A stretch of 64,000 nucleotides of DNA from JAHEEL01 sp963700375 (GTDB taxonomy: Bacteria > Actinomycetota > Acidimicrobiia > Spongiisociales > UBA5794), in assembly GCA_963700375.1 (NCBI GenBank), contig CAVOXF010000006.1:62001-126000 (forward strand), given 5' to 3'. The translations under genes were made by a program, and so were the position numbers. Shown piece after piece: positions 1 through 9,033 of the stretch (position 1 is its first letter; each line of letters opens with the position of its first letter). The notes under the pieces were generated by a model, which worked only from the letters and a program-made list of their open reading frames with translations, was not told the DNA's origin and ran no database searches.

Positions 1-90
1 GAGCGCTGGATGAACGAGGCGCGGGCCTTCTACGCCGACAAGACCGGACTCAAGCCCCAGAACTGCGGCCCGCTCGAACTCGCCCACTAG
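1..90 (+). CDS. C-terminal end of an unidentified protein (partial)
   Basis: The first 29 codons are open from the window edge to a TAG at 88-90. The tail is hydrophilic, contains one cysteine, and ends in ELAH. There is too little sequence to assign a family, and the start lies outside the window. The gene is convergent with dapB, leaving about 40 bp between the two stop codons. No clear terminator is visible in that gap. Confidence 0.5.
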   Translation, partial: ERWMNEARAFYADKTGLKPQNCGPLELAH

Positions 91-129
91 CGACGATCGA
101 GGTCGCGTCGGTCCCCTCCGATCGGTCGG

Positions 130-888
130 TCAGATTCCGAGGACGGACTCCAGGCCCACGGTGACGGCGGCCTCGAGACTCGCGACGGCTCGGATTGCCG
201 CCAGCACACCCGGCATGAACGCGGTGCGGTCCGTTGTGTCGTGGCGAATCGTCAATGTCTCGCCGACGCCGCCGAATAGCACCAGCTGATGAGCGACCAG
301 CCCCGGCAACCGGACGGCGTGCACGGGGATGCCGGAGGCGTCGGCTCCTCGTGCGCCTGGCATCAGCTCTATGGACTCGACCGCCCGATGCTGCCCAGCC
401 TCACCCGCGATCCGCTCGGCCGTGGCGATGGCCGTCCCCGACGGGGCGTCCGCCTTGCGATCATGGTGGAGTTCGATCACCTCTGCGGCAGCGAAGTGAG
501 GCGCCGCTATTTCGCACAGCCGCATCATTACGACCGCGCCGATTGAGAAGTTCGGAGCCACCAGGCAGTTCGGCGGACCACTCCCCCATTGCTTGCGCAG
601 GGCGGCGACGCGGCTCGCATCGAAACCGGACGTGCCGACAACGGCGTTCAACCCGATATCCCGCCACGTATCGAGGTTCTCCATCACAACGTCGGGTTCG
701 GTGAACTCGACCACGACGTCGGATCCGGCCAACGCAATCGGGTCGTCGCCGACCGTCATGCCGGCGATGACCGATCCCGCCGCGCCGGGATCGTAGAGCG
801 GACCAAGTTCGAGATCGGCGGCGTCTGCAACGGTCTGCGCAACCAGACTCCCCATCCGTCCGCCCGCTCCGGACACCGCAACGATCAT
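130..888 (-). CDS. dapB: 4-hydroxy-tetrahydrodipicolinate reductase
   Basis: This is the NAD(P)H-dependent reductase of the diaminopimelate/lysine pathway, acting on the dapA product in the cytoplasm. The 252-residue length fits the family. The N-terminal Rossmann motif GAGGRMG is at residues 7-13. The family signature HHDRK (141-145, with the expected catalytic His/Lys pair) is followed by DAPSGT (147-152). The start codon overlaps the stop of the upstream M16 peptidase gene by 4 nt (ATGA), so the two are probably translationally coupled. Actinobacteria often place dapB after pnp and an M16 peptidase gene. Here only the peptidase-dapB half is present, and pnp lies about 61 kb away. Confidence 0.95.
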   Translation of the reverse strand: MIVAVSGAGGRMGSLVAQTVADAADLELGPLYDPGAAGSVIAGMTVGDDPIALAGSDVVVEFTEPDVVMENLDTWRDIGLNAVVGTSGFDASRVAALRKQWGSGPPNCLVAPNFSIGAVVMMRLCEIAAPHFAAAEVIELHHDRKADAPSGTAIATAERIAGEAGQHRAVESIELMPGARGADASGIPVHAVRLPGLVAHQLVLFGGVGETLTIRHDTTDRTAFMPGVLAAIRAVASLEAAVTVGLESVLGI

Positions 889-2135
889 TGCACGAACTCC
901 TCGAGATCGGCGGCGTCGAACGGCCCGGTCGCTCCGATCACATACGGCCCCCCGTAGGCCGCACGCGACACCTCGATCACGTCCTCGGAGGTGACTGCAT
1001 CGACCTTCTCGACGATCTCGTCCACCGAACTGTGGTCGAGACCGGTGATCTCGTTGCGTCCAAGACGGTTCATGCGCCCGTCCGCGTCCTCGAGCGAGAT
1101 GGCGAGCGAACCCTTCATGTGACCCTTGGCCCGCTGCAACTCCTCGTCGGTGACGCCCAACTCCATCATCCGATCCATCTCCCCCCGCACCAGCTTGAGA
1201 ACCTCGGCCGTCTGCGACGGTGTCGTCCCTACGTACACGGCGTTGGCGCCTGCATCGGTGAACGGCATCCGGAAGGAGTGCACGGCGTAGGCGAGACCGC
1301 GTGATTCCCGGATCTCATGGAACAACCGACTCGACATTCCGCCACCAAGCACGTGATCCGCAATCAGCAAGGCGTAGCGGCGATCGTCGTCGCGGGTGAG
1401 GCTCGGGCCGCCGAGAATGAGATGGGCTTGCTCGGTGTCACGGTGACGGACACTGACCCGCGCCCCGGGTTCGGGGGTTGAGAGTTCCCTACCGCCCGCG
1501 AAGCCCCGCCACGCTCCGAACGCGTTGCCGACCGCCTCCACGAGTGTGTCGTGGTCGATGCGCCCCGCAGCTGCGATGACCGTCGACTCGGGCGAGTAGC
1601 GGCGGGCCCAGTAGCCACGAATCGCGTCGCGGGACATGGACGTGATCGATTCCGGTGTACCCAGAATCGGCGGTGCGAGCGGGTGGTGCTCCCACAGGGC
1701 TTCGATGAACTCTTCGTGAGCGACATCGGTGGGGTCGTCCTCATTCATGTTGATCTCTTCGAGCACCACACCGCGCTCATTGTCGATCTCTTCCTGACGG
1801 AAGGCCGGCCGCTGGATCATCTCCCCGAGGATTTCGACACCGAGATCGAGGTCGGCGTCACGCAGGCGAGCCCAGTAGCACGTGTACTCCTTCGATGTGA
1901 AGGCGTTGTGGCGAGCGCCGATCGCGTCGAACGACTCGCTGATCTGCCTCGCGGACCATGTGTCCGAGCCCTTGAAGAGGAGATGCTCCAGGAAGTGACT
2001 TGCACCGGCCTCGACCGGCAATTCGTCACGGCTCCCGGTACCAACCCAAGCGCCGATCGACAGCGACCGCAGAGAAGGCATGTCCTGGGAGATGATCCGC
2101 AGCCCGTTGGGCAGCGTCGTTAGGTCGTAGTGCAT
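885..2135 (-). CDS. M16 family zinc metallopeptidase (pitrilysin/MPP-like)
   Basis: A 416-residue peptidase of the insulinase/mitochondrial-processing-peptidase family, the type commonly encoded next to pnp and dapB. The inverted zinc motif HFLEH is at residues 47-51, and further glutamates follow in the EEINMNEDD segment as in active M16B enzymes. I chose the ATG at 2135 because homology-like sequence (MHYDLTTLPNGLR) begins there. The frame stays open upstream to about 2699, but that part runs antisense to the permease gene and looks non-coding. The gene ends in a 4-nt overlap with dapB. The physiological substrate is unknown. Confidence 0.9.
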   Translation of the reverse strand: MHYDLTTLPNGLRIISQDMPSLRSLSIGAWVGTGSRDELPVEAGASHFLEHLLFKGSDTWSARQISESFDAIGARHNAFTSKEYTCYWARLRDADLDLGVEILGEMIQRPAFRQEEIDNERGVVLEEINMNEDDPTDVAHEEFIEALWEHHPLAPPILGTPESITSMSRDAIRGYWARRYSPESTVIAAAGRIDHDTLVEAVGNAFGAWRGFAGGRELSTPEPGARVSVRHRDTEQAHLILGGPSLTRDDDRRYALLIADHVLGGGMSSRLFHEIRESRGLAYAVHSFRMPFTDAGANAVYVGTTPSQTAEVLKLVRGEMDRMMELGVTDEELQRAKGHMKGSLAISLEDADGRMNRLGRNEITGLDHSSVDEIVEKVDAVTSEDVIEVSRAAYGGPYVIGATGPFDAADLEEFVQ

Positions 2136-2224
2136 ATGACGCGATGATAGGGAGATGCACTGGGAACACCGGCCCGGCAATCGCGGCGCGCGATCCCGGT
2201 CGGCGCGGCGAGACCGGCTTCCCG

Positions 2225-4456
2225 CTACGCGAGGTTCGGGCTCGTCCGCTCGACACCGAGCAGTTGGCCCCGGAACGGACCCGAGTTCCGGACCAGGAGA
2301 ACCGTCTGGAGCCCCGACATCAAGTCGAGGAGGCGGTCGACCTGGCCTTCCGCCTCGTTCGGTTGGATCTCCTTCATTCCGAGGAACACGACCTCCGCAT
2401 CCCTGGAACGGTCGTGAATGATCTCTTGCACCGTCCGGTCCTCCGGCTTGCGGATCACTTCGAATTCCGCACCGATTCGTGCCGCTCTCAGCATCTCTTC
2501 GAGCGACCGTTCGGTCCGCTGCGCCATCATGTCCGACGTCGCGATCGACTTGATGCTGATCGTCGCGTCCCGCCATCCCGGATCCAGAGAAAGGAGATGC
2601 GCGAACAGAACCAGCAGGTCTCCGTTCTGCTGCATGCCGCCCCACCAGACATTGATCGTTCTGCCGGTTGGCGCAAGCCGTTGGGGGACCGGCCGACAAA
2701 TGACGCTCGACTTCTTGAGCAAGGCGAGATCCTCAATCGCCCGGAGGACCGTCGCCATTTCATCGCGCCGCTCCCTCCATCCGAACAACACGGTGTTCGA
2801 CGCGATACCGGCGATCCCGTTCGATTGGGCCACCGACACCATGCCGCGCTCGAGGTCCGGCACGATCTCGACTTCGCCAAACCCGGTCAGCCCGGCCTGC
2901 TCGAGCACCGTGTTCAGGCTCCGGACCGCATCGGGAACACGCTCCACATGATCGACGATCGATCCCTCGATCAGCTGGTTGACGGTCAGGATTCCGCGGT
3001 CCTGAACCAGCCAATTCGCGAAACGCGCCGTGGGGAGATCCCGCTCCGGATCGGTGGTGAACATCAGAATATTCGGCCGCCAGTTCCGCGGCTCCTCTGG
3101 GAGGCGCCGCAGTTGGAGCACGGTCGATCGCACAAACGAAACCAGGGCGCTGCGCCGAACGTCACCCCATCGGGCGGTGAGCGCCCGGCGCCGGACGAGC
3201 AAGTAGATCCCCAATTCGACGACGAGGGCGAGGAGGGAGGCGATCGGACTGATGAGGAACATGGCCCAGAAGCAAGCGGCGGCGCCACCCAGGGAGATGG
3301 CCCAGTGGACCTTCATCGTCGGCCTGAAGGACGGATCGCCGCTGAGCCGTTCGAGGCCGGCGACGAAGTTCACCATGCCGTAGGTCGTCAGGAAGAACAT
3401 CGTGAGGATGGGCGCAACGGCGTTCAGTCCCCCAAGGCCGACGGCGAGGAACGCAATCGCCGTTGTGATCAACAGCGGTACCCCTGGTCCCTGGATCCTC
3501 CCGACCTTCGCCGCGAACCGTGTCGGCAGGACGCGGTCGTTGATGAGCGCCTCGAGTGTTCTCGGCGCGCCGAGAACGCTTCCGACGGCAGATGAGAAGA
3601 TCGCACCCCAGAGACCGGGAAAGATGAGGAACGCCAGACCGCCGGCAATTGAGAACCAAATGAGCGGATCGTCGACGAGGGCGGCGGGCGAGACGACGAG
3701 CGCCAGAGCGATCGTCACCACCACATACACTGCGAATCCCACGAGCACCGCGGCGATCGTGCCCCTCGGTATGGACCGCGTCGGGTTCCTCAGATCGCCC
3801 GAGAGCGAGATGCCGGCCATGATTCCGGTGACGGCGGGGAAGAACACCGCGAATACCGTCCAGAAGCTCGCCGGGTCACCGACGTGGGCGACCAGGTCGA
3901 CGCTGTCCGGCAACGACCGGGCCACACCGATGAGGAGCACGATCAGCGACAATGCGATCGCGGCCATGATCGGTAGCTGCAGGCGTAATGCGACGCCGGC
4001 ACCCCGCGCCGCAAGGAGGGCCACCAGCAGCACCGTTGCCGCAGCGACCGGCATTTGCGGCAAATTGGGCCAGACGTACTGGAATGATTCGGCGAGACCG
4101 TAGGCATACAGCGTGATCGAGAACGCCTGTGCGAGGAACAGCGGCAGGCCGATGGCGGCGCCGATTTCGACCCCGAGACTGCGCGAGATGATGTAGTACG
4201 CGCCACCCGGGCCAACCTCCATGTTGGTCGCGACCGACGAGACCGAAAGAGCCGTTGCGAGCGTGATGAGATTCGCCAGGATCACGATCGCAAGCGCACC
4301 GACCAGGCCGACGTTGCCGACCACCCATCCGGCGCGCAGGTAGAGGATGACGCCGAGGATGGTGAGGATTGAAGGGGTGAATACGCCGATGAAGGTTCCG
4401 AGGCCCTTGCCGTCGCTCCGGCCCGCCGAGCGCAACCGTGCGATCAGCGCGGTCAC
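2225..4456 (-). CDS. APC-superfamily permease of the cation-chloride cotransporter (SLC12) type
   Basis: A 743-residue integral membrane protein. The start is marked by FTPSILTILGVILYLRAGW, a segment typical of SLC12 cotransporters, followed by GPGGAYYIISRSLG. About a dozen hydrophobic segments fill residues 20-440. The remaining roughly 300 residues are soluble and contain the FTTDPERDLP region, resembling the cytosolic C-terminal domain of these transporters. Likely role: coupled cation/chloride or amino-acid transport across the cytoplasmic membrane; the ion specificity cannot be read from sequence. It has its own promoter region (4457-4626) and is separated from the M16 gene by 89 bp. Confidence 0.85.
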   Translation of the reverse strand: MTALIARLRSAGRSDGKGLGTFIGVFTPSILTILGVILYLRAGWVVGNVGLVGALAIVILANLITLATALSVSSVATNMEVGPGGAYYIISRSLGVEIGAAIGLPLFLAQAFSITLYAYGLAESFQYVWPNLPQMPVAAATVLLVALLAARGAGVALRLQLPIMAAIALSLIVLLIGVARSLPDSVDLVAHVGDPASFWTVFAVFFPAVTGIMAGISLSGDLRNPTRSIPRGTIAAVLVGFAVYVVVTIALALVVSPAALVDDPLIWFSIAGGLAFLIFPGLWGAIFSSAVGSVLGAPRTLEALINDRVLPTRFAAKVGRIQGPGVPLLITTAIAFLAVGLGGLNAVAPILTMFFLTTYGMVNFVAGLERLSGDPSFRPTMKVHWAISLGGAAACFWAMFLISPIASLLALVVELGIYLLVRRRALTARWGDVRRSALVSFVRSTVLQLRRLPEEPRNWRPNILMFTTDPERDLPTARFANWLVQDRGILTVNQLIEGSIVDHVERVPDAVRSLNTVLEQAGLTGFGEVEIVPDLERGMVSVAQSNGIAGIASNTVLFGWRERRDEMATVLRAIEDLALLKKSSVICRPVPQRLAPTGRTINVWWGGMQQNGDLLVLFAHLLSLDPGWRDATISIKSIATSDMMAQRTERSLEEMLRAARIGAEFEVIRKPEDRTVQEIIHDRSRDAEVVFLGMKEIQPNEAEGQVDRLLDLMSGLQTVLLVRNSGPFRGQLLGVERTSPNLA

Positions 4457-4626
4457 CTCCTGCCACCCGATCGATTCGCTCGTGCAGATCCTGCCATCGC
4501 CGCGGAGCCTACCGGTTCGACCCCGGCAGGAGGCTCACTCGAGATGATTCCGGTCTGCCTGGGCGGCCCCCGATGCGCGCCCACGGACGCGGACTTCGAA
4601 TCGAAGAACGGCCTCACGCGACCTCG

Positions 4627-5046
4627 TCAGTCTTCAGGACCCGGTGATCGGCGAAGCGTCTTCGTCTGGGATCGTGCACGTTTCGCGTCGGCGCGCCTCC
4701 GGCGCGCGGACCGACTGGGCCCGGTGGCTCGCCGACGAGGCGGTTCGGGTTCGAGCGCCTCCCGAATCTGCTGAGCCAGTCGTCGAGCGGCGATCTGGCG
4801 ATTCCTCCACTGCGAACGCGTCTCGTCGACCGTGACCGACATCACGGCGCCGGTCCCGACCGTGGCAAGCAGCTTGCGGCGCGTTACCTCGTCGAGTGCC
4901 CGAGATGTCGATGGGTCAAACCTCAATTCGGCGCGCGTTGAAGCCCGGTTGGCGTGCTGCCCACCGGGACCGCCCGACGGCGAGAACGTCCACTCGAGTT
5001 CGTCCGCCGGAATCGAGAGCGTCTCGTTGATCTTGAGATCATCCAT
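4627..5046 (-). CDS. arfB: Alternative ribosome-rescue factor / release-factor-like peptidyl-tRNA hydrolase
   Basis: A 139-residue protein with the GGQ release motif at residues 28-30 inside SGGPGGQHANR, and a highly basic C-terminal tail rich in Arg and Lys. This is the layout of ArfB/YaeJ, which enters the mRNA channel of stalled ribosomes with its tail and hydrolyses the peptidyl-tRNA. It lacks the codon-recognition domain of RF1/RF2, as expected. The ATG at 5046 is preferred to one 29 codons upstream (5133), which would run into the divergent VWA gene. The intergenic space to that gene is 75 bp. Confidence 0.88.
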   Translation of the reverse strand: MDDLKINETLSIPADELEWTFSPSGGPGGQHANRASTRAELRFDPSTSRALDEVTRRKLLATVGTGAVMSVTVDETRSQWRNRQIAARRLAQQIREALEPEPPRRRATGPSRSARRRRADAKRARSQTKTLRRSPGPED

Positions 5047-5121
5047 GCGGCGAACCGTACCGCAGAAGATGCCGGATGAGACGTTCGAAAGGATTGACGT
5101 GATGCGTAGGATCAGGGGTTC

Positions 5122-7332
5122 ATGCGCGCTCACGACGAGACATTCCTTCGCGAGGTTCTCCCGCCAGAAGAGCGGGTCATCGAGGCCGTCGTGGCGCGCT
5201 ATCAGCGGGTCGCCCCCGCCATTACCCGATTTGCGCGCAGCATTTCGGGCAACGAGGACCTCAGGGTCCGACTCGGGTCGCAGGCGTCTGCCTCGAAGGA
5301 CGAGATCGTCATCGATCCGGGTGTGTTCCAGGCGGCCTATGCCAGGAGCGCACCAGTCACGCCAACCGAGGTAGCGCTCACCTCAGCCCTGCACGAAGCG
5401 ATCCACCTCATCGCGACCGACTTCGACGAGGAACGACCGATCCCCGAGTCGTGGCTGGCCCACCAGCGGTCCCTCGAGGACGACGGTGCGGACGCTCCCC
5501 CACTTGCCGAACTCACGTCCTATGACTGGGTCGAGGTGGAGCCCGACGCCGACGACGATCTCCAGATGGAATTCGAAGAGATCTACGACGTTCCCGAACC
5601 ACCGTCGGGGGCGGTCACCGTTCTCGACGCGCTCCACACCGTTGCCGGCCCCGCAGCCGAGGCCATGTTCCTCTCGGTTGAAGACGCCCGCCAGGAACGA
5701 CGCCACCTCTCCCACTTTCCAGGGGCCCGATCGGTCCTCTCCGACCTCTACCGGGCGGCCGTCCCCGGAGCGACGGCGAACGCCCGGCCGCTCGGCCAGT
5801 TCGCGCTCGCCTGCTTCCTGATCGTCGGCGACTATTTCGAGAAGGACGACCTCCAACGACGCGTCGCTCCCCACGTCGCCCTCGCCCTTGACGACGCGAC
5901 TCCGTTCCTCGACCTGATCCCCGATCTCGATGATCCCTGGGCCGTCGGCGGTGCCTCCCTGCAACTGATCGAGGTCGCCCGCATGCACGGACTCCTCACG
6001 GAGGGAGCGGCCGCGAAATCCGCCGTCGGACGTCGTGGCGATTTGGCAGCGGACCAGATGCAGATCGCAGAAGGTGTCGATGCCGTCCGGGTCGTCACCC
6101 CTCCGCTCGCCAATCGGGAACAATACGACGAGACCCGCCAGGCAGCGCAGACCGTGAGCGCGGAGCATGGGCGTCAGGGTGACGTCGACCAGGCCGGCGA
6201 TCCGGCAACGGATCAACTGATGAAGGTCTCGACGGCGCCCACGGTGTATCTCCCGACCGGTCAAGCCGGCAAGCTCGTCGTCGGCGAGTTCCCGGTTGAG
6301 TTCGGGCGGTACGCAGCGCAGGGGCGCGAGATGCTCGAGACCGCAGCGCAGAAGTGGGGAGTCGCACAGCGACGTGTCTCAGGTGAGCTCTACCCGCTCT
6401 TCCTCGCGAACCAGCGACGCGGACTCCGGACCGGTTTCGACGCCGGCGACCTCTCGCCGTACACACCCCTCCTGCTGGGTGCCGGCCTCTACGAGCGAAT
6501 GTTCGAGCGTCGCGATCTCCCCAATCGGCGGTCCTACGGCGTGAGCCTGCTGGTCGATGGATCTGCCTCGATGCTTCAGCCACGCGACGTGCGATCGGAT
6601 CGCAAGCGGCCGTGGGCGCTGGCGGCGGCCACGCTTGGAGCGTGGACGCTGGCCCGCCTCGCCGACGAACTGCAGATCGAGTTCGAGGTGGCGATCTTCA
6701 ACCGGGGCTTTGTGGCCGCAGCCAATGACACCGAACGGACCTACGTCGATCGGCGAGGCAGAGCAACAGGGGCACTGCGCAGAACACAGGGCGGTTCGGC
6801 CGAGCGACTCACGAGGACCGTCAATCACTACCTCGTGAAGTCGTTCCCGTCGCGGTGGCGAGCAGCTGAGGACGCACTGGCCGGCTTGTTCTGGATGGCG
6901 GCGTCGCCACAGGAAGCAGCTCGGGAGACACGGAGGGAGCCGAACCTCGCTCCCCCGATCTCGATGTTCGACAAGGCCGCCAACGTCGACGAGTTCAACC
7001 TCGCCTACGCGGCGGAACGCCTGGCCGCACGCAACGTTTCACATCGCATCCTGGTCGTGCTCGCCGACGGCATGACGCGCGGATCGGTCGAGGCTCTCGC
7101 CGAGACCGCGGCCTCGATTGACCGGGGAGGGACGATGGTGCTCGGGATCGGGATCGGCGATGAGACCGTGCAGGCGGCCTATGCCCGCAACCAGGTCGTC
7201 GAGCGTCCCGACGAGCTCGCCGCTGCAATGGTTGGAGGGGTCCGCTCCGCACTATTCCGATCCATCGCCGACGAGGGTGGGGACACCTGGTGGACCCACG
7301 CAACCGAACAGATCACCCAATACTCGAGCTGA
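5122..7332 (+). CDS. VWA-domain protein with an N-terminal HExxH metallopeptidase-like motif
   Basis: A 736-residue cytoplasmic protein with no signal peptide or membrane helix. Near the N-terminus, ALHEAIHLI contains an HExxH zinc-protease motif (residues 91-95). A long acidic middle region follows. The C-terminal third is a von Willebrand A domain with the MIDAS motif DGSAS (D479-x-S481-x-S483) and a later acidic residue in VLADGMTRG (D649). An N-terminal putative peptidase plus C-terminal VWA recalls the DUF2201-type VWA proteins and CobT-like chelatase subunits, which work with MoxR/CobS AAA ATPases. The next gene, 9 bp downstream, is such an ATPase. The exact function is unknown. Confidence 0.8.
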   Translation: MRAHDETFLREVLPPEERVIEAVVARYQRVAPAITRFARSISGNEDLRVRLGSQASASKDEIVIDPGVFQAAYARSAPVTPTEVALTSALHEAIHLIATDFDEERPIPESWLAHQRSLEDDGADAPPLAELTSYDWVEVEPDADDDLQMEFEEIYDVPEPPSGAVTVLDALHTVAGPAAEAMFLSVEDARQERRHLSHFPGARSVLSDLYRAAVPGATANARPLGQFALACFLIVGDYFEKDDLQRRVAPHVALALDDATPFLDLIPDLDDPWAVGGASLQLIEVARMHGLLTEGAAAKSAVGRRGDLAADQMQIAEGVDAVRVVTPPLANREQYDETRQAAQTVSAEHGRQGDVDQAGDPATDQLMKVSTAPTVYLPTGQAGKLVVGEFPVEFGRYAAQGREMLETAAQKWGVAQRRVSGELYPLFLANQRRGLRTGFDAGDLSPYTPLLLGAGLYERMFERRDLPNRRSYGVSLLVDGSASMLQPRDVRSDRKRPWALAAATLGAWTLARLADELQIEFEVAIFNRGFVAAANDTERTYVDRRGRATGALRRTQGGSAERLTRTVNHYLVKSFPSRWRAAEDALAGLFWMAASPQEAARETRREPNLAPPISMFDKAANVDEFNLAYAAERLAARNVSHRILVVLADGMTRGSVEALAETAASIDRGGTMVLGIGIGDETVQAAYARNQVVERPDELAAAMVGGVRSALFRSIADEGGDTWWTHATEQITQYSS

Positions 7333-7341
7333 GGAGCACCG

Positions 7342-8334
7342 ATGGCAGATACCGTCACCTTTGAAGACCCACATGGGATCGGCGAGCCGATCACCCTCGA
7401 GAAGGCAACGATCCCGTCCGACCTTCCGGACGCGGCGATTCGCCGCGACCACATCCCGCATCCCGATCCCTACTACGTCGACCTCGGGATGCTCTACCGC
7501 CTCGCAGCCCTCGAGTTGGTCCGAGAACGGCGGTTCGTCGGCATCCCGCTCCACCTGGCGTTGCGCGGTCACATGGGTACCGGCAAGGACCATGACTTGG
7601 AGCAGTTCGCAGCGCTGCTCGGCCTCCCCTACTACCGCATCCCGCTGACCGGCGAGGTCCGTGACATCACGCTGATCGGGTCGGTCAAGCTGCATGGAGA
7701 CGGCAAGGGCGGCACCGAGAGCCGCTGGCAGGACGGCGACATCACGCGCGCCATCCGTGGGCCATCTCTCGTCAACCTCTCCGAACTGAACGCTGCGGGA
7801 GCCGAGACTCTGTTCGCCCTTCATGGCCTCCTCGACCGTCACCAGGCGCTCGAACTGCAGACCGGCGAAATGGTGCGCCTACGCGACGACGTGCGGATCT
7901 TCGGAACGCTCAACCCGACCGACCTTCGGGACTACGCAGGGACCCAGACGCTCAACAAGGCGTTCGCCGACCGGTGGATCATTTGGGAGAAGGAGTTCCC
8001 GTCCGGGGAAGAACTGGAAACGATGATCGAACGCCGTCACCCGACGCTCAGCACAGAGATCGTCGGACTCGTGGCGAAGCTTGCCGTGGAGATCAACGAG
8101 TCATTCGTGTCCGGCGACTCGCGTACACGGGTCGAGACGCCAATGAGTCTCAGGACCGTGCTCGACCGGATTCCTGCAGGACTCGACATGTACGCCGTCG
8201 CCGAAGACCCGCTGCGCCGTGCCTGGGATGAGTTCGTGCTACCGCATATCGATCCGTACGACCGTGACCACTACGAGACTGTTTGGGCCGCCGTCGTTCG
8301 TCGCGGTCCCGCAGGTGCGCCGTTCTCGAAGTAG
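7342..8334 (+). CDS. MoxR/CobS-like AAA protein with altered Walker motifs
   Basis: A 330-residue protein with the fold order of a MoxR/CobS AAA+ ATPase. The Walker A-like loop is at residues 76-83, a Walker B-like strand at 142-148, a sensor-1-like FGTLNPTD follows, and then NKAFADRW, a likely arginine-finger region. The P-loop reads GHMGTGKD, with Asp83 where Ser/Thr should bind magnesium. The Walker B strand reads SLVNLSE, with Ser147 replacing the usual Asp, while Glu148 is kept. I read both codons directly from the DNA. The protein follows the VWA gene with a Shine-Dalgarno (GAGGAG) overlapping that stop codon, so the two are one operon. It may be a weak or non-hydrolysing ATPase, or a scaffold. 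Confidence 0.82.
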   Translation: MADTVTFEDPHGIGEPITLEKATIPSDLPDAAIRRDHIPHPDPYYVDLGMLYRLAALELVRERRFVGIPLHLALRGHMGTGKDHDLEQFAALLGLPYYRIPLTGEVRDITLIGSVKLHGDGKGGTESRWQDGDITRAIRGPSLVNLSELNAAGAETLFALHGLLDRHQALELQTGEMVRLRDDVRIFGTLNPTDLRDYAGTQTLNKAFADRWIIWEKEFPSGEELETMIERRHPTLSTEIVGLVAKLAVEINESFVSGDSRTRVETPMSLRTVLDRIPAGLDMYAVAEDPLRRAWDEFVLPHIDPYDRDHYETVWAAVVRRGPAGAPFSK

Positions 8335-8343
8335 GAGGAAGCC

Positions 8344-8829
8344 ATGCCGTCATTCGACATCGTCTCGCAAGTCGACATGCAGGAAGTCCGCAATGCCGTC
8401 GACCAGTCGATGCGCGAGGTCGTGAACCGCTTCGACTTCAAGGGCACCGATACCAAGATCGCTCTCACGGATGACGGGATCGTCGTGGAGTCGGCCACCG
8501 ACCACCGTGTCGAAGCGGCGATCGACGTGCTCAAGACCAAGTTGGTCAAGCGCAAGGTGTCCCTCAAGTCGATCTCCGGCGGTGACATCAAGCCAATCGG
8601 CGGTGGACGCTCTCGCGCCGACTTCACGCTCAGCCAGGGCATCAGCCAAGACGACGCCCGGGAGCTCTCGAAGAAGATCCGGGACATGAAGCTGAAGGTG
8701 CAGGCCCAGATCCAGGGCGACCAGCTTCGCGTCCAGGGCAAGAAACGCGACGATCTCCAAGAGGTCATCGTCGAGATCAAGGCCCTCGACTTCCGTGTCC
8801 CCCTCCAATACGTGAACTTCCGCGACTGA
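8344..8829 (+). CDS. yajQ: YajQ family nucleotide-binding protein (DUF520)
   Basis: A 161-residue protein that matches the YajQ family along its whole length. It opens with MPSFDIVSQVDMQEVRNAVD, contains NRFDFKGTD, and ends with the typical LQYVNFRD. YajQ proteins have two tandem ferredoxin-like folds and bind nucleotides; in some proteobacteria they act as cyclic-di-GMP effectors. The cytoplasmic role in this organism is unknown. The gene starts 10 bp after the AAA gene with a GGAGGAA ribosome binding site, so it probably shares the transcript of the VWA/AAA pair. A GC-rich hairpin follows at 8843-8865. Confidence 0.93.
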   Translation: MPSFDIVSQVDMQEVRNAVDQSMREVVNRFDFKGTDTKIALTDDGIVVESATDHRVEAAIDVLKTKLVKRKVSLKSISGGDIKPIGGGRSRADFTLSQGISQDDARELSKKIRDMKLKVQAQIQGDQLRVQGKKRDDLQEVIVEIKALDFRVPLQYVNFRD

Positions 8830-8842
8830 CCCGCGGAGATCG

Positions 8843-8865
8843 TTTCCCCGGCCGAAGCGGGGAGA
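8843..8865. repeat. GC-rich palindrome downstream of yajQ
   Basis: CCCCG (8846-8850) and CGGGG (8858-8862) flank a GCCGAAG loop. The stem extends by T-A and T-G pairs on the outside. No U tract follows, so it is a weak terminator candidate at best. Its sequence resembles the palindromes at 21365-21389 and inside dnaE2 (37572-37742), which suggests a scattered repeat family. The rest of the 8830-9033 gap shows nothing else I can identify. Confidence 0.5.
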
Positions 8866-9033
8866 GCGACACGGCCCAGCGAAGCTCGGCTGCGGAGCGG
8901 GCACCGGGATCCGGGCCCGCGAAGATGAGGTCAACTGAGGACTTCAAAGCGCAGCTGGCTGCGCCCTCCGTCGCGCGGACACCACCGGCCCAACCCGGTC
9001 CGCCCTCATCAGCGGTTCCGATACGATTGCCAC

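Noticed and set aside
2144..3595. Long plus-strand open frame (483 codons)
   Set aside because: It lies antisense to the SLC12-like permease, is rich in Arg/Asp/His in the manner of high-G+C shadow frames, and shows no family sequence.
4514..4523. Another T-loop-like string GTTCGACCCC between the permease and arfB
   Set aside because: No cloverleaf is possible in the surrounding bases.
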